Notes: generated from the letters alone by a model not told the origin. Positions 1 to 8,571 are shown, counted from the first letter of the stretch. The stretch is DNA of 48,861 bases from Flavobacterium sp. (GCA_018883065.1 VEQT01000015.1:1-48861), one strand, 5' to 3'. Translations and numbers: made by a program.

Positions 1-183
1 AGTGTCATTTATTTATTAATCTCCATCAGCATAGTGGTTGCCATCGGCTTTTTTGTTGCTTTTGTCAAAGCAGTCAAATCGGGCCAATACGATGACGACT
101 ATACCCCGTCGGTACGCATGCTCTTTGACGACGAATTAAGAAAAACCAAAACAGAACTAACAACAGAAGAAAAACAACTTTAA
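1..183 (+). CDS. ccoS: cbb3 oxidase maturation protein CcoS (3' part)
   Basis: The first 60 codons of the window are open in frame 1 and end in TAA at 181-183; the start lies outside. The peptide begins with one hydrophobic membrane segment (about residues 2-24 of the visible part), followed by a short charged cytoplasmic tail containing QYDDDYTPSVRMLFDDE. That layout, and the position directly before ccoN, is what CcoS shows. CcoS is a small inner-membrane protein needed to fit cofactors into cbb3 oxidase. Two bases separate its stop from ccoNO. The usual upstream partner, the copper ATPase CcoI, would lie just outside the window. Confidence 0.85.
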   Translation, partial: SVIYLLISISIVVAIGFFVAFVKAVKSGQYDDDYTPSVRMLFDDELRKTKTELTTEEKQL

Positions 184-185
184 TT

Positions 186-2375
186 ATGGAAATGCAACAA
201 TTTTATTACGACAACAAAATTGTAAAAAAATTCATCTACGCCACCATTGTATTTGGTGTAGTGGGAATGTTAGTTGGCCTCATTTTGGCCTTTATGTTTC
301 TATTTCCAAACCTAACCGAGGGAATTTCTTGGTTAAGTTTTGGTCGATTGAGACCCTTACACACCAACGCCGTCATTTTTGCTTTTGTAGGCAATGCGAT
401 GTTTGCTGGCGTGTACTATTCCTTACAGCGCCTATTAAAAGCGCGCATGTTTAGTGACTTTCTGAGTAATCTACATTTTTGGGGTTGGCAACTTATTATT
501 GTCTCCGCTGCAATTACATTGCCATTGGGAATCACCTCTTCCAAAGAATATGCCGAATTAGAATGGCCTATCGATATTGCGATTGCCTTGATTTGGGTTG
601 TATTTGGAATCAACATGATTGGAACCATTCTTAAACGAAGAGAGCGCCATTTGTATGTAGCGATTTGGTTTTACTTGGCAACGTTTGTTACGGTTGCTGT
701 ACTACACATTTTTAACAGTTTGGAACTTCCGGTTTCAGCATTAAAAAGTTATTCCGTTTATGCGGGAGTTCAAGATGCCTTGGTGCAATGGTGGTACGGA
801 CACAATGCCGTGGCCTTTTTCTTGACTACGCCTTTCTTGGGTTTAATGTACTATTTTGTGCCAAAAGCAGCCAATCGACCAGTCTATTCTTATCGTTTAT
901 CGATCGTACACTTTTGGTCTTTGATATTTATTTATATCTGGGCAGGTCCTCACCACTTGTTGTATTCTGCTTTACCAAATTGGGCGCAAAATTTAGGCGT
1001 TGTGTTTTCAATTATGTTAATCGCACCTTCTTGGGGAGGAATGATAAACGGCTTACTTACTCTACGTGGAGCTTGGGATAAAGTGCGTGAAGAACCCATA
1101 TTGAAATTCTTTGTCGTAGCAATCACTGGTTATGGAATGGCCACTTTTGAAGGCCCTATGTTGTCATTAAAAAATGTAAATGCGATTGCTCACTTTACCG
1201 ATTGGATTATTGCCCACGTACACGTTGGTGCTTTAGCTTGGAACGGATTTATGGCTTTTGGTATGATTTATTGGTTAATTCCGCGCATGACCAAAGGAAG
1301 TTTATATTCGATTAAATTGGCCAACTTCCACTTTTGGATAGGTACGCTAGGAATTATATTATACGCGCTACCGATGTATGTGGCTGGTTTTATGCAAGCT
1401 TCAATGTGGAAACAATTTAATCCAGATGGTACGTTAACCTATGGAAATTTCTTAGAAACGGTTACCGAAATTATTCCCATGTACTGGATGCGTGCAGTGG
1501 GTGGAACGATGTATTTGGCTGGTATGTTGGTTTTGGTGTATAACATAATCCAAACTGTTCGCGCCAATGCAGCTGTAGAAGATGAATTGGCAGAGGCTCC
1601 TGAATTACAAGAAGTGAGTGCCAAACGTGTACAAGGAGAAAAATACCACAGTTGGTTGGAGCGTCGTCCTATTCAATTGACTTTGTTTGCAACCGTCGCT
1701 ATTTTGATTGGCGGAATCATTCAAATTGTACCTACAATAATGGTAAAATCAAATATTCCAACCATTACCAGTGTAAAACCCTATACGCCGCTTGAATTAG
1801 AAGGACGTGACTTATACATCCGAGAAGGTTGTGTAGGTTGTCATTCGCAAAATGTACGTCCATTCCGCAGCGAAGTAGAACGGTATGGTGTACAATCTAA
1901 AGCGGGAGAATTTGTCTATGATCACCCGTTTTTGTGGGGATCCAAACGCACCGGACCGGATTTGTTGCGCGTAGGGCAAAAATACAATGACAATTGGCAT
2001 TTCAATCACTTTTGGAGTCCTCAAAGTATTTCTGCCGGTTCTATAATGCCAAGTTATCAATGGTTGTTTGACAACAAAGCCATGGATGTATCCTTGACTG
2101 AGAAAAAAATGAGAGCCATGCTAGCTTTGGGAGTTCCTTATTCTGAAAAAGAAATTTCGCATGCACAGGAAAATTTGCGCGCTCAGGCTATCAGCATTGA
2201 AACAAGTTTGAAAAATGATCCAGACTTTGTAAAAAGTTATAGTGACAGCAAGAAAAAAGCAGCAGCAAAAGGGGAAGCGTTTGTTCCAATGCATAAGCGC
2301 GAAATAGTAGCCCTTATTGCCTATATGCAACGGTTGGGCACCGATATTAAAGTAAAGGATAACACTAAAAATTAA
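186..2375 (+). CDS. ccoNO: cbb3-type cytochrome c oxidase, fused subunits I and II (CcoN-CcoO)
   Basis: This is the catalytic subunit of the high-affinity terminal oxidase, reducing oxygen to water at the inner membrane. Residues 1 to about 490 are CcoN with about 12 membrane segments. Visible candidate ligands are H59 (low-spin haem), H206 in WWYGHN and H256/H257 in GPHHLL (CuB), and H344/H346 in AHVHVG (haems). A short loop (about 460-495) leads to another membrane segment (about 498-518) and then the CcoO domain. That domain has one c-haem site, C549-V-G-C552-H553, and a likely Met ligand in SIMPSY (M621). CcoN and CcoO are separate genes in proteobacteria; the single 729-residue chain is the form known from Bacteroidetes. 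No internal stop or frameshift is seen. Confidence 0.96.
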   Translation: MEMQQFYYDNKIVKKFIYATIVFGVVGMLVGLILAFMFLFPNLTEGISWLSFGRLRPLHTNAVIFAFVGNAMFAGVYYSLQRLLKARMFSDFLSNLHFWGWQLIIVSAAITLPLGITSSKEYAELEWPIDIAIALIWVVFGINMIGTILKRRERHLYVAIWFYLATFVTVAVLHIFNSLELPVSALKSYSVYAGVQDALVQWWYGHNAVAFFLTTPFLGLMYYFVPKAANRPVYSYRLSIVHFWSLIFIYIWAGPHHLLYSALPNWAQNLGVVFSIMLIAPSWGGMINGLLTLRGAWDKVREEPILKFFVVAITGYGMATFEGPMLSLKNVNAIAHFTDWIIAHVHVGALAWNGFMAFGMIYWLIPRMTKGSLYSIKLANFHFWIGTLGIILYALPMYVAGFMQASMWKQFNPDGTLTYGNFLETVTEIIPMYWMRAVGGTMYLAGMLVLVYNIIQTVRANAAVEDELAEAPELQEVSAKRVQGEKYHSWLERRPIQLTLFATVAILIGGIIQIVPTIMVKSNIPTITSVKPYTPLELEGRDLYIREGCVGCHSQNVRPFRSEVERYGVQSKAGEFVYDHPFLWGSKRTGPDLLRVGQKYNDNWHFNHFWSPQSISAGSIMPSYQWLFDNKAMDVSLTEKKMRAMLALGVPYSEKEISHAQENLRAQAISIETSLKNDPDFVKSYSDSKKKAAAKGEAFVPMHKREIVALIAYMQRLGTDIKVKDNTKN

Positions 2376-2380
2376 AAACC

Positions 2381-2551
2381 ATGTTTGAACAAGTTAAACA
2401 TTCAATGGAAACCATTGCCGGTGTGGCCATCTATCCAATCCTGTCTTTGTCTATATTCTTCTTGTTTTTCTTGGGTTTAGGCTTTTGGGTCTTTACCTAC
2501 AAAAAAGAAAAAATTGACGAGTTGAGTAAGCTTCCTTTTCACGATAATTAA
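2381..2551 (+). CDS. ccoQ: CcoQ-like small membrane subunit of cbb3 oxidase
   Basis: A 56-residue ORF starts five bases after the ccoNO stop and ends 17 bases before ccoP. It has one strongly hydrophobic segment (about residues 15-38, with LSLSIFFLFFLGLGFW) followed by a basic stretch (TYKKEK) and a short polar tail. This matches CcoQ/FixQ in size, topology and place in the operon. CcoQ-type subunits are thought to stabilise the oxidase complex. Sequence conservation in such short proteins is weak, so the call rests mainly on gene order. Confidence 0.8.
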   Translation: MFEQVKHSMETIAGVAIYPILSLSIFFLFFLGLGFWVFTYKKEKIDELSKLPFHDN

Positions 2552-2568
2552 TTCTAATCAAGTAAAAA

Positions 2569-3504
2569 ATGAAAAAATTACTTCCTGTATATGTGCGAAT
2601 TCCGATAATATTCTTCAGTGTCCTTTTGGCCATGGAATATTTTATCGACTCAGGCGACCGTCCGGCTTTTGTCAAGTTTCCTATGGTTTCCTTATTCCTT
2701 TTTGTGTTCTTATTCTTGTTGATTGCAATAGAAATCACCCTAAATGCGGTAGATACCATTACCTATCATTTATTAACGGACGAACAAAAAGCCCAGCTTG
2801 AAGCGGCTCAAAATACAAGTTTCAGCGAAAGCCAATGGTACAAAAACCTAATCAAAGCCCTTACCAAATCAACACCTATTGAGAGCGAAAATGAAATGTT
2901 GCTGCAGCACGATTACGACGGCATCAAAGAGCTAGACAATACCTTGCCACCTTGGTGGGTGTATTTGTTTTACATCACTATAGTGTTTTCGGCGGTTTAT
3001 TTGGTTCGATTTCATATGCTTGGGGGCGACACCCAAGAAATGGAATTAAAAAATGAAATAGCCCAAGCCAAAATTGAGGTTGCTGAATACATGAAAACTG
3101 CACCCGATATGATGGATGAAAAATCAGTAACGTTATTGACAGATCCAGCATCCTTAGCCGAAGGAAAAACCATTTTTACCGCCAACTGTGTGGCTTGTCA
3201 TCGTGCTGATGGTGGGGGGCAAATTGGTCCCAACTTGACCGATAACCAATGGATTTTAGGTGGCGGCATTAAAAATGTGTTTCATACCCTCATGAATGGC
3301 GGTCGTGATGGCAAGGGAATGATTTCCTGGAAAGGAACTTTGAAACCCAAAGAAATGCAAAAAGTCGGTAGTTATGTGCTTTCATTGCAAGGCAGTAATC
3401 CGGTAAATCCAAAAGCCCCTGAAGGTGAGGTTTGGGTTGATCCCGCTCAAAGCAATACTGCAGGTGCAGTTACACAAGTCGATAGTACCACAGTAAAAAA
3501 ATAA
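2569..3504 (+). CDS. ccoP: cbb3-type cytochrome c oxidase subunit III, CcoP-like, single c-haem
   Basis: A 311-residue membrane-anchored cytochrome c that would pass electrons towards CcoO/CcoN. Two N-terminal hydrophobic segments (about 8-25 and 38-60) are followed by a third (about 130-147) and then a periplasmic domain. Only one haem-binding motif is present, C207-V-A-C210-H211, with candidate Met ligands in GKGMISW. Proteobacterial CcoP normally carries two CxxCH motifs, so this is the shorter single-haem form. The C-terminal 40 residues are Pro/Thr/Val-rich and look unstructured. It lies between ccoQ and ccoG, three bases before the latter. Confidence 0.92.
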   Translation: MKKLLPVYVRIPIIFFSVLLAMEYFIDSGDRPAFVKFPMVSLFLFVFLFLLIAIEITLNAVDTITYHLLTDEQKAQLEAAQNTSFSESQWYKNLIKALTKSTPIESENEMLLQHDYDGIKELDNTLPPWWVYLFYITIVFSAVYLVRFHMLGGDTQEMELKNEIAQAKIEVAEYMKTAPDMMDEKSVTLLTDPASLAEGKTIFTANCVACHRADGGGQIGPNLTDNQWILGGGIKNVFHTLMNGGRDGKGMISWKGTLKPKEMQKVGSYVLSLQGSNPVNPKAPEGEVWVDPAQSNTAGAVTQVDSTTVKK

Positions 3505-3507
3505 GCC

Positions 3508-4926
3508 ATGCACCAACTGCCTGACGAAACATTTCGCGATTCTATTGCAACGATTGATGCAGCCGGAAAACGTAAATTTATTTTTCCAAAGCAACCATCG
3601 GGTAAGTTTTATACCTATCGCAAATGGGTGAGTTATGTGTTGTTGGCTATTTTAATTGCTAACCCTTTTGTGAAAATTCACGGCAATCAGTTTATGCTCT
3701 TTAATGTGCTTGAACGCCGATTTAACCTATTTGGATTTCCATTTTGGCCACAAGATTTTTACATTTTCGTGCTATTCATGATTGTGGGCGTGGTGTTTGT
3801 GATTTTGTTTACGGTAATTTTTGGTCGCATTTTTTGCGGCTGGATTTGTCCGCAGACCATTTTTCTAGAAATGGTTTTTCGCCGCATTGAATATTGGATA
3901 GAAGGCGATCGAGCTGCACAAATCAAATTGGATCAACAAAGTTGGAACGCGCAAAAAATTAGAATAAAAACCAGTAAATGGACGATTTTTGCCTTGATTT
4001 CCTTTGGTATTGCCAATGTATTTTTGGCCTATCTTATTGGTAGTGATGCGCTCATTCAAATGGTTGAAGATGGGCCATTATTACACAAAAGCACGTTGGT
4101 GGCTTTGCTCATTTTTACCGGCGTTTTTTATTTTGTATTTGTATGGTTTCGTGAACAAGTATGCATCATTGCTTGTCCTTACGGGCGTTTGCAAGGCGTG
4201 TTACTTGACAATAAATCGATCAATGTTGCCTATGATTTTGTTCGTGGCGAACGCGAGCAAGGCAGAGCTAAGTTTCATAAAAACGAAGACCGTGCGGCTT
4301 TAGGCATTGGCGATTGCATCGATTGCAAACACTGTATACACGTATGTCCAACAGGCATTGACATTCGCAACGGAACGCAATTGGAATGCACTAATTGTAC
4401 CGCTTGTATAGACGAATGCGCTACTGTTATGGAAAGTGTAGGATTACCCAAAGGATTAATTCGCTATGCCTCAGAAGACGAAATTGAGAAAAACGCTCAG
4501 TTCAAATTTACGACCCGTATGAAAGGCTATACCGCAGTGTTGGTTATTTTAGTTGGCGTGCTCACCGGCTTGTTGTTTTTGCGCACCGAAGTAGAAACCG
4601 TAATATTGCGATTGCCAGGCCAGTTGTATCAGCACAAGGGCGACAATATTAGCAACGTGTTTACCTACAAAATCATAAACAAAACCAATTCTGATTTTAA
4701 CGATATCCATTTCAAATTGGTTGGAATTAAAGGCGAATTGAATATCGTAGGAAAGCAACATTTTAGCGTTCCTAAGCAAGGCATGAATGAAGGCACATTA
4801 TTTATCGAAATAAATCCCTATCTGTTAGAAAACGATAAAACAAAATTGGATATTGAAGTATACAATGGCGTGCAAAAAATTCAAACCACACACACCAGTT
4901 TTTTAAGCCCTCGAAGTTTCGATTAA
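3508..4926 (+). CDS. ccoG: cytochrome c oxidase accessory protein CcoG (RdxA/FixG family)
   Basis: A polytopic membrane ferredoxin-like protein of 472 residues, implicated in copper reduction during cbb3 assembly. Cysteines pair in the membrane part as C110-G-W-I-C114-P and C219-I-I-A-C223-P. Two 4Fe-4S sets follow: C270/C273/C276/C280 and C294/C297/C300/C304. Five or so membrane segments surround them, and the C-terminal 110 residues form a periplasmic immunoglobulin-like domain (FixG_C). All expected cysteines are present. It is in the middle of the cco operon and starts three bases after ccoP. Confidence 0.95.
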   Translation: MHQLPDETFRDSIATIDAAGKRKFIFPKQPSGKFYTYRKWVSYVLLAILIANPFVKIHGNQFMLFNVLERRFNLFGFPFWPQDFYIFVLFMIVGVVFVILFTVIFGRIFCGWICPQTIFLEMVFRRIEYWIEGDRAAQIKLDQQSWNAQKIRIKTSKWTIFALISFGIANVFLAYLIGSDALIQMVEDGPLLHKSTLVALLIFTGVFYFVFVWFREQVCIIACPYGRLQGVLLDNKSINVAYDFVRGEREQGRAKFHKNEDRAALGIGDCIDCKHCIHVCPTGIDIRNGTQLECTNCTACIDECATVMESVGLPKGLIRYASEDEIEKNAQFKFTTRMKGYTAVLVILVGVLTGLLFLRTEVETVILRLPGQLYQHKGDNISNVFTYKIINKTNSDFNDIHFKLVGIKGELNIVGKQHFSVPKQGMNEGTLFIEINPYLLENDKTKLDIEVYNGVQKIQTTHTSFLSPRSFD

Positions 4927-4937
4927 TACCATTCACT

Positions 4938-5420
4938 ATGACAACAGCTCCCACAAAATTAACCGGAATTCACTTTAACTGGGGAACCGGAATCCTATTG
5001 TCTTTTGTTTTTTTTATGTGTTTTATCTTGTATTTTGTAATCAAAGTGCAATCGAATTCTAAATATGATAATGAATTGGTTGTTGATGAATATTATAAAA
5101 AAGATGCCCATTTTGAAACCGAAATGATGCAACTTCAAAATGCGCACGATTTGGCGCAACAACCTCAAATTTCAACAAATGCACAAGGAATTCTCGTTGT
5201 TTTTCCTGCACAATTTGATCCTGCACAACTCAAAGGAACAGTATCCCTTTATAGACCGTCTAACCAAAAATTAGATTTTGAAATGCCCATTTCGACCTCT
5301 AGTTCCACTTTGCTCATACCTAAAAAAAGTTTGGTAGGCGGTCTTTGGGATATTACGTTACACTGGGAATACGAAGGAAAATCCTATTTGGAAACGCAAC
5401 GCCTCTATTATACAAACTAA
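4938..5420 (+). CDS. ccoH: FixH/CcoH-like cbb3 oxidase accessory protein
   Basis: A 160-residue protein with one membrane segment near the N-terminus (about residues 16-38, LLSFVFFMCFILYFVIK) and a periplasmic domain. The domain carries the family's VDEYYKKDAHFETEM block (about residues 49-63) and a beta-rich C-terminal half. FixH/CcoH proteins help assemble cbb3 oxidase, interacting with the copper-handling proteins. It starts 11 bases after ccoG and is followed after three bases by the TauE/SafE-like gene. The operon position makes the call stronger than sequence alone. Confidence 0.88.
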   Translation: MTTAPTKLTGIHFNWGTGILLSFVFFMCFILYFVIKVQSNSKYDNELVVDEYYKKDAHFETEMMQLQNAHDLAQQPQISTNAQGILVVFPAQFDPAQLKGTVSLYRPSNQKLDFEMPISTSSSTLLIPKKSLVGGLWDITLHWEYEGKSYLETQRLYYTN

Positions 5421-5423
5421 AAT

Positions 5424-6128
5424 ATGTTATTTACGGCTATTTTATTTGGATTACTCAGTAGTTTACATTGCGTGGGGATGTGCGGTCCTATTGCGCTGAT
5501 GTTGCCTACTGCCCAATTTAAAGGCCCAAGAAAATGGATAAGAATTGGGTTGTATCACTTTGGGCGTCTTAGTGCGTATACAAGTATTGGGCTCCTTTTT
5601 GGATTAATCGGTCATGGACTGTATCTAGCTGGTTTACAACAAAAATTAGCAATTGGTACAGGAATTGCCATGATACTCGTGAGTTTGATTTCTGAAAAAC
5701 ACCTGGGTCAATTTTCAATTTCAAAACCTATTTTTAAACTATTGGCACAACTCAAATCAGCGATGGGTGCTCAATTTAAAAAGCGATCCTTTTCATCCTT
5801 TTTTAGCATTGGCTTTTTGAATGGCTTTTTGCCTTGTGGAATGGTATATGTAGCGCTTTTTGGTGCTATAGCTATGCAAACGGCTGTTTTAGGAGGTCTA
5901 TATATGCTGTTGTTTGGGCTTGGGACACTTCCGCTCATGGGTGCTGTATCGGCGCTAAGTGATATATTATCTATTCGAACCCGACAAACTATTCAGCGGT
6001 ATATCCCGATTATGGCGATTGCCCTTGGAATTTTATTTATAATTAGAGGATTGGGCTTGGGAATTCCCTATGTATCGCCCGCTCAAACAAGTTTATTTAT
6101 TCAACAACACCCAACTTGTCACCAATAA
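5424..6128 (+). CDS. TauE/SafE (DsbD-2-like) family membrane protein
   Basis: A 234-residue polytopic membrane protein with about six hydrophobic segments in two halves. The first half begins LLSSLHCVGMCGP (C16 and C20). The second has the matching NGFLPCGMVY block. These are hallmarks of the short SafE/DsbD-transmembrane-like family that follows ccoGH in many Bacteroidetes and proteobacteria. Homologues next to cco genes are linked with copper or thiol transfer for oxidase maturation, but 'sulfite exporter' in the family name should not be read as the function here. Its end overlaps an alternative upstream start of the next small gene, which begins at 6140. Confidence 0.82.
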   Translation: MLFTAILFGLLSSLHCVGMCGPIALMLPTAQFKGPRKWIRIGLYHFGRLSAYTSIGLLFGLIGHGLYLAGLQQKLAIGTGIAMILVSLISEKHLGQFSISKPIFKLLAQLKSAMGAQFKKRSFSSFFSIGFLNGFLPCGMVYVALFGAIAMQTAVLGGLYMLLFGLGTLPLMGAVSALSDILSIRTRQTIQRYIPIMAIALGILFIIRGLGLGIPYVSPAQTSLFIQQHPTCHQ

Positions 6129-6139
6129 TAATTAACCCC

Positions 6140-6370
6140 ATGGAAAAACACGATTTACTACACGAATTACCAGAATTTAAAGAGAAAATTCACGCGCTCA
6201 AAGTGAGTGATGCACATTTTAGAAAACTATTTGACGAATACCACGAACTTGACCATCAAATTTTGCGCATCAAATCGGGTATTGAAATTGCCACAGATGA
6301 AGCACTCAAAGAGCTAAAGGCGCATTTGCTGCACCTCAAAGACGAATTGTACGCCAAGCTGCAAGCCTAA
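6140..6370 (+). CDS. YdcH/DUF465-like small coiled-coil protein
   Basis: A 76-residue soluble protein, almost entirely helical and charged. It contains the family pattern FRKLFDEYHELDHQILRI followed by LKELKAHLLHLKDEL, which is expected to form a two-helix coiled coil. This matches the YdcH/DUF465 family, whose molecular role is unknown. An ATG at 6116 is in frame but overlaps the previous gene; the ATG at 6140 gives the usual family N-terminus (MEKHDLLHELPEF). It is the last gene before the shared terminator at 6376-6406, so it is probably co-transcribed with the cco operon. Confidence 0.82.
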   Translation: MEKHDLLHELPEFKEKIHALKVSDAHFRKLFDEYHELDHQILRIKSGIEIATDEALKELKAHLLHLKDELYAKLQA

Positions 6371-6375
6371 GTCAT

Positions 6376-6406
6376 AAAAAAATCACGCAATCTGCGTGAT
6401 TTTTTT
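6376..6406. terminator. bidirectional rho-independent terminator between ydcH-like and hemN
   Basis: AAAAAAATCACGCA at 6376-6389 pairs with TGCGTGATTTTTT at 6393-6406 around a three-base loop, giving A- and T-tracts on both sides. It sits between two convergent genes (stops at 6370 and 6409) and can serve both strands. Confidence 0.9.
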
Positions 6407-6408
6407 AT

Positions 6409-7773
6409 CTAAATAGTCATCGAAAATAACTCTGTTTCGGGTGCATGGCGTTTGAGTCGCAAATCAAAAGCCATACAGCAGTTTCGTATATACGGTTTTC
6501 CTTTTTCGGTAACACGAACACCTTGTTTCACAAACTCAACCAAGCCGTCTTGTTCCATCTCACTCAACTGGCTCAAAACTTCGGGAATTTCATCAAAATA
6601 CATGTTCTTATCGGTCCAAGAAGTTTCGAATTGGCACATTAAATTTATAATATGTTTGCGAATAATTAAATCTTCAGCGGTGAGCTGATGCCCTCTAAAT
6701 ACCGGAAAGTTATTTTGGTTTAACGCCTGGTAATATTCCTCGATAGTTTTTACATTTTGCGCAAATCCATACCAACTGTCGCTAATAGACGATACACCCA
6801 AGCCAATCATCAGTTGGGTTTTGGAGTGGCTGTAGCCCATAAAATTGCGGTGTAGTTTTTTGTTTTCGAAGGCATTGTAGAGCGAATCGGTTTTTAAAGC
6901 AAAATGGTCCATGCCAATTTCGTGGTAGTCGTTTTGAAACAACAGCGCTTTGCCCTCTTCATACAAGGTTCGTTTTACTTCGTCTTTGGGTACATCTTGG
7001 TCTTTAAATCCGCGTTGTCCGTTGCCTTTTATCCAAGGTACATGGGCATAACTGTAAAACGCCAAGCGATCGGGCGCCAACGATTTGGTCTTTTCGATGG
7101 TGTCAATTACATCGTCTAACGTTTGAAACGGCAAGCCAAAAATTAGGTCGTGACCCACCGAGGTATACCCAATTTCACGGGCCCAAAAGGTAACCTTGGC
7201 CACGTTATGAAACGGCTGTACCCGGTGAATGGCTTCTTGCACGCTTGGGGAATAATCTTGTACCCCAAAACTCACCCGTCGAAAGCCCAAATCATATAAT
7301 TTTTGTAAATGAGCTTTGGTTGTATTGTTGGGATGGCCTTCAAAACTAAAGTCAAAATTAGCCGCACGATCGGCGGTTTGAAACAAGCCTGTGATTAATT
7401 TTTCAAGTTCTTTTACCGAGAAAAAAGTAGGCGTTCCGCCACCCAAATGAATTTCCTTTATTTGCGGCCGATCATCCAAAAGGGTACAATATAAACCCCA
7501 TTCGTGTAGCACTGCTGCGATATAGGGACTTTCTACTGCATGATTTTTGGTAATGCGTTTGTTGCAGCCACAAAAAGTGCACAAGCTTTCACAAAATGGC
7601 AAGTGAATATATAAACTAATTCCCTCGCTGCGGTTGCTTGCACGAAACGATTGCTGCACCGATGCTTTCCATGAATCAGTTGTAAAAAGCGCCTCGTCCC
7701 AATAGGGCACAGTAGGATAACTGGTGTATCGAGGTCCCGGCACGTTGTATTTTTGTAGCAATGAAGTTTTCAT
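6409..7773 (-). CDS. hemN: oxygen-independent coproporphyrinogen III oxidase (radical SAM)
   Basis: A 454-residue radical SAM enzyme that decarboxylates coproporphyrinogen III to protoporphyrinogen IX without oxygen, in cytosolic haem synthesis. The iron-sulfur motif is C61-x3-C65-x2-C68, followed by C70 as in true HemN (CESLCTFCGC). The SAM-binding GGGTPT lies at 111-116. The N-terminal YNVPGPRYTSYPT block (about 9-21) and the full length also favour HemN over the shorter HemW-like relatives. It converges with the cbb3 operon, which fits haem supply under low oxygen. A TATTTTTG promoter element lies at 7793-7800. Confidence 0.95.
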   Translation of the reverse strand: MKTSLLQKYNVPGPRYTSYPTVPYWDEALFTTDSWKASVQQSFRASNRSEGISLYIHLPFCESLCTFCGCNKRITKNHAVESPYIAAVLHEWGLYCTLLDDRPQIKEIHLGGGTPTFFSVKELEKLITGLFQTADRAANFDFSFEGHPNNTTKAHLQKLYDLGFRRVSFGVQDYSPSVQEAIHRVQPFHNVAKVTFWAREIGYTSVGHDLIFGLPFQTLDDVIDTIEKTKSLAPDRLAFYSYAHVPWIKGNGQRGFKDQDVPKDEVKRTLYEEGKALLFQNDYHEIGMDHFALKTDSLYNAFENKKLHRNFMGYSHSKTQLMIGLGVSSISDSWYGFAQNVKTIEEYYQALNQNNFPVFRGHQLTAEDLIIRKHIINLMCQFETSWTDKNMYFDEIPEVLSQLSEMEQDGLVEFVKQGVRVTEKGKPYIRNCCMAFDLRLKRHAPETELFSMTI

Positions 7774-8133
7774 AGCAAGTGCATTTACCGCTCAAAAATA
7801 CAATCGGAAAAAGATAGTGACTATGATATTTGTCATGCGGGGGAGCTATTCGCTTTTAGTCGAAAGTGAAAAGTCGTAAAGTCATAAAGTCGACCCGAGC
7901 GAAGCGAACAGGCGAAGCAAAGTCATAAAGTCGAAAGGATGAAAGTATACTAAGAACAGCTGAGTGCTGATAGCTTTGCGTCGAAAGTGAAAAGTCAGAT
8001 GTCGTAAAGTCTAAATGCAGGGCAAAACTCATAACTCATAATTCATAATTTTATGACGCTTCGAAACCAAAATTTTTAGTATTAACTCATAATTCTTAAC
8101 TTTTTGAAATCTAATTTTTAAATTTTTAAATCT
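7774..8133. repeat. gene-free 360-base gap with short direct repeats
   Basis: No ORF with coding character is seen here. GTCGAAAGTGAAAAGTC occurs at 7859-7875 and 7980-7996, and AAAGTCATAAAGTCGA at 7878-7893 and 7919-7934, so the core 7859-7996 is built from permuted AAAGTC words. Further on are several ACTCATAATT-type words (8025-8100), GACGCTTCGAAACCAA at 8055-8070 (a 15/16 match to 40898-40913), and a run of AAATTTTTAAATC words at 8110-8143. The end next to hemN contains that gene's promoter. The gap therefore looks like a low-complexity, repeat-expanded spacer. Confidence 0.7.
7793..7800 (-). promoter_or_regulatory. promoter -7 element of hemN
   Basis: On the minus strand the sequence reads TATTTTTG, an exact match to the Bacteroidetes TAnnTTTG element, ending 19 bases before the hemN ATG. 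No clear -33 TTG is seen. No convincing FNR/CRP palindrome was recognised by eye. Confidence 0.55.
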
Positions 8134-8550
8134 TTAAATCTTAAACCGAACCAAATAATCCTGCAATAATATCGTAGCCGCAATTTCATCAAGTAAGGCT
8201 TTATTTTGTCGTTGTTTTTTGCGTAGGCCACTATCAATAAGTGTTTGTGCTGCCATTTTTGAGGTAAATCGTTCGTCTACGCGTTCTACTGGTATTGTGG
8301 GAAATTGCGTTGAAAATTGCGTGACAAATGCAGCAATGAGTGGTGCACTTTGCGAGGGTTGCCCGTTCATCTGCTTGGGTTCACCAATGAGTACTTTACT
8401 CACCTTTTCGGCAGCAAAATACCGCGCAAGAAAATCCATCAGTTGCGGCGTATCAACCGTGGTGAGACCTGAGGCAATGAGTTGCAATTCATCTGTGACT
8501 GCTAGTCCTGTGCGTTTGCTTCCGTAATCTATAGCGAGTATGCGCGACAT
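8134..8550 (-). CDS. ruvX: RuvX/YqgF family Holliday junction resolvase-like nuclease
   Basis: A 138-residue RNase H-fold protein, the standard size for YqgF. The first strand carries the catalytic D8 in AIDYGSKRTGLAV. The middle acidic residue is in VLIGEPKQMNG, and the later motif is VERVDERFTSK with the LLDEIAATILLQDYL C-terminal helix. Members process pre-16S rRNA in E. coli or act as putative junction resolvases in other bacteria, so the exact role is not settled by sequence. The gene stands alone, with its own TACTTTTG promoter element at 8564-8571. Confidence 0.93.
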   Translation of the reverse strand: MSRILAIDYGSKRTGLAVTDELQLIASGLTTVDTPQLMDFLARYFAAEKVSKVLIGEPKQMNGQPSQSAPLIAAFVTQFSTQFPTIPVERVDERFTSKMAAQTLIDSGLRKKQRQNKALLDEIAATILLQDYLVRFKI

Positions 8551-8563
8551 TGTTTTTTTTCTT

Positions 8564-8571
8564 CAAAAGTA
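8564..8571 (-). promoter_or_regulatory. promoter -7 element of ruvX
   Basis: The minus strand reads TACTTTTG, an exact TAnnTTTG match, ending 13 bases before the ruvX ATG at 8550. Confidence 0.5.

Noticed and set aside
788..1081. 97-codon open frame inside ccoNO in another frame
   Set aside because: It overlaps the haem- and copper-binding core of CcoN, which is clearly the coding frame.
5424..6128. Literal sulfite exporter
   Set aside because: The family name is generic; position after ccoGH and the CxxxC motif point to oxidase maturation.
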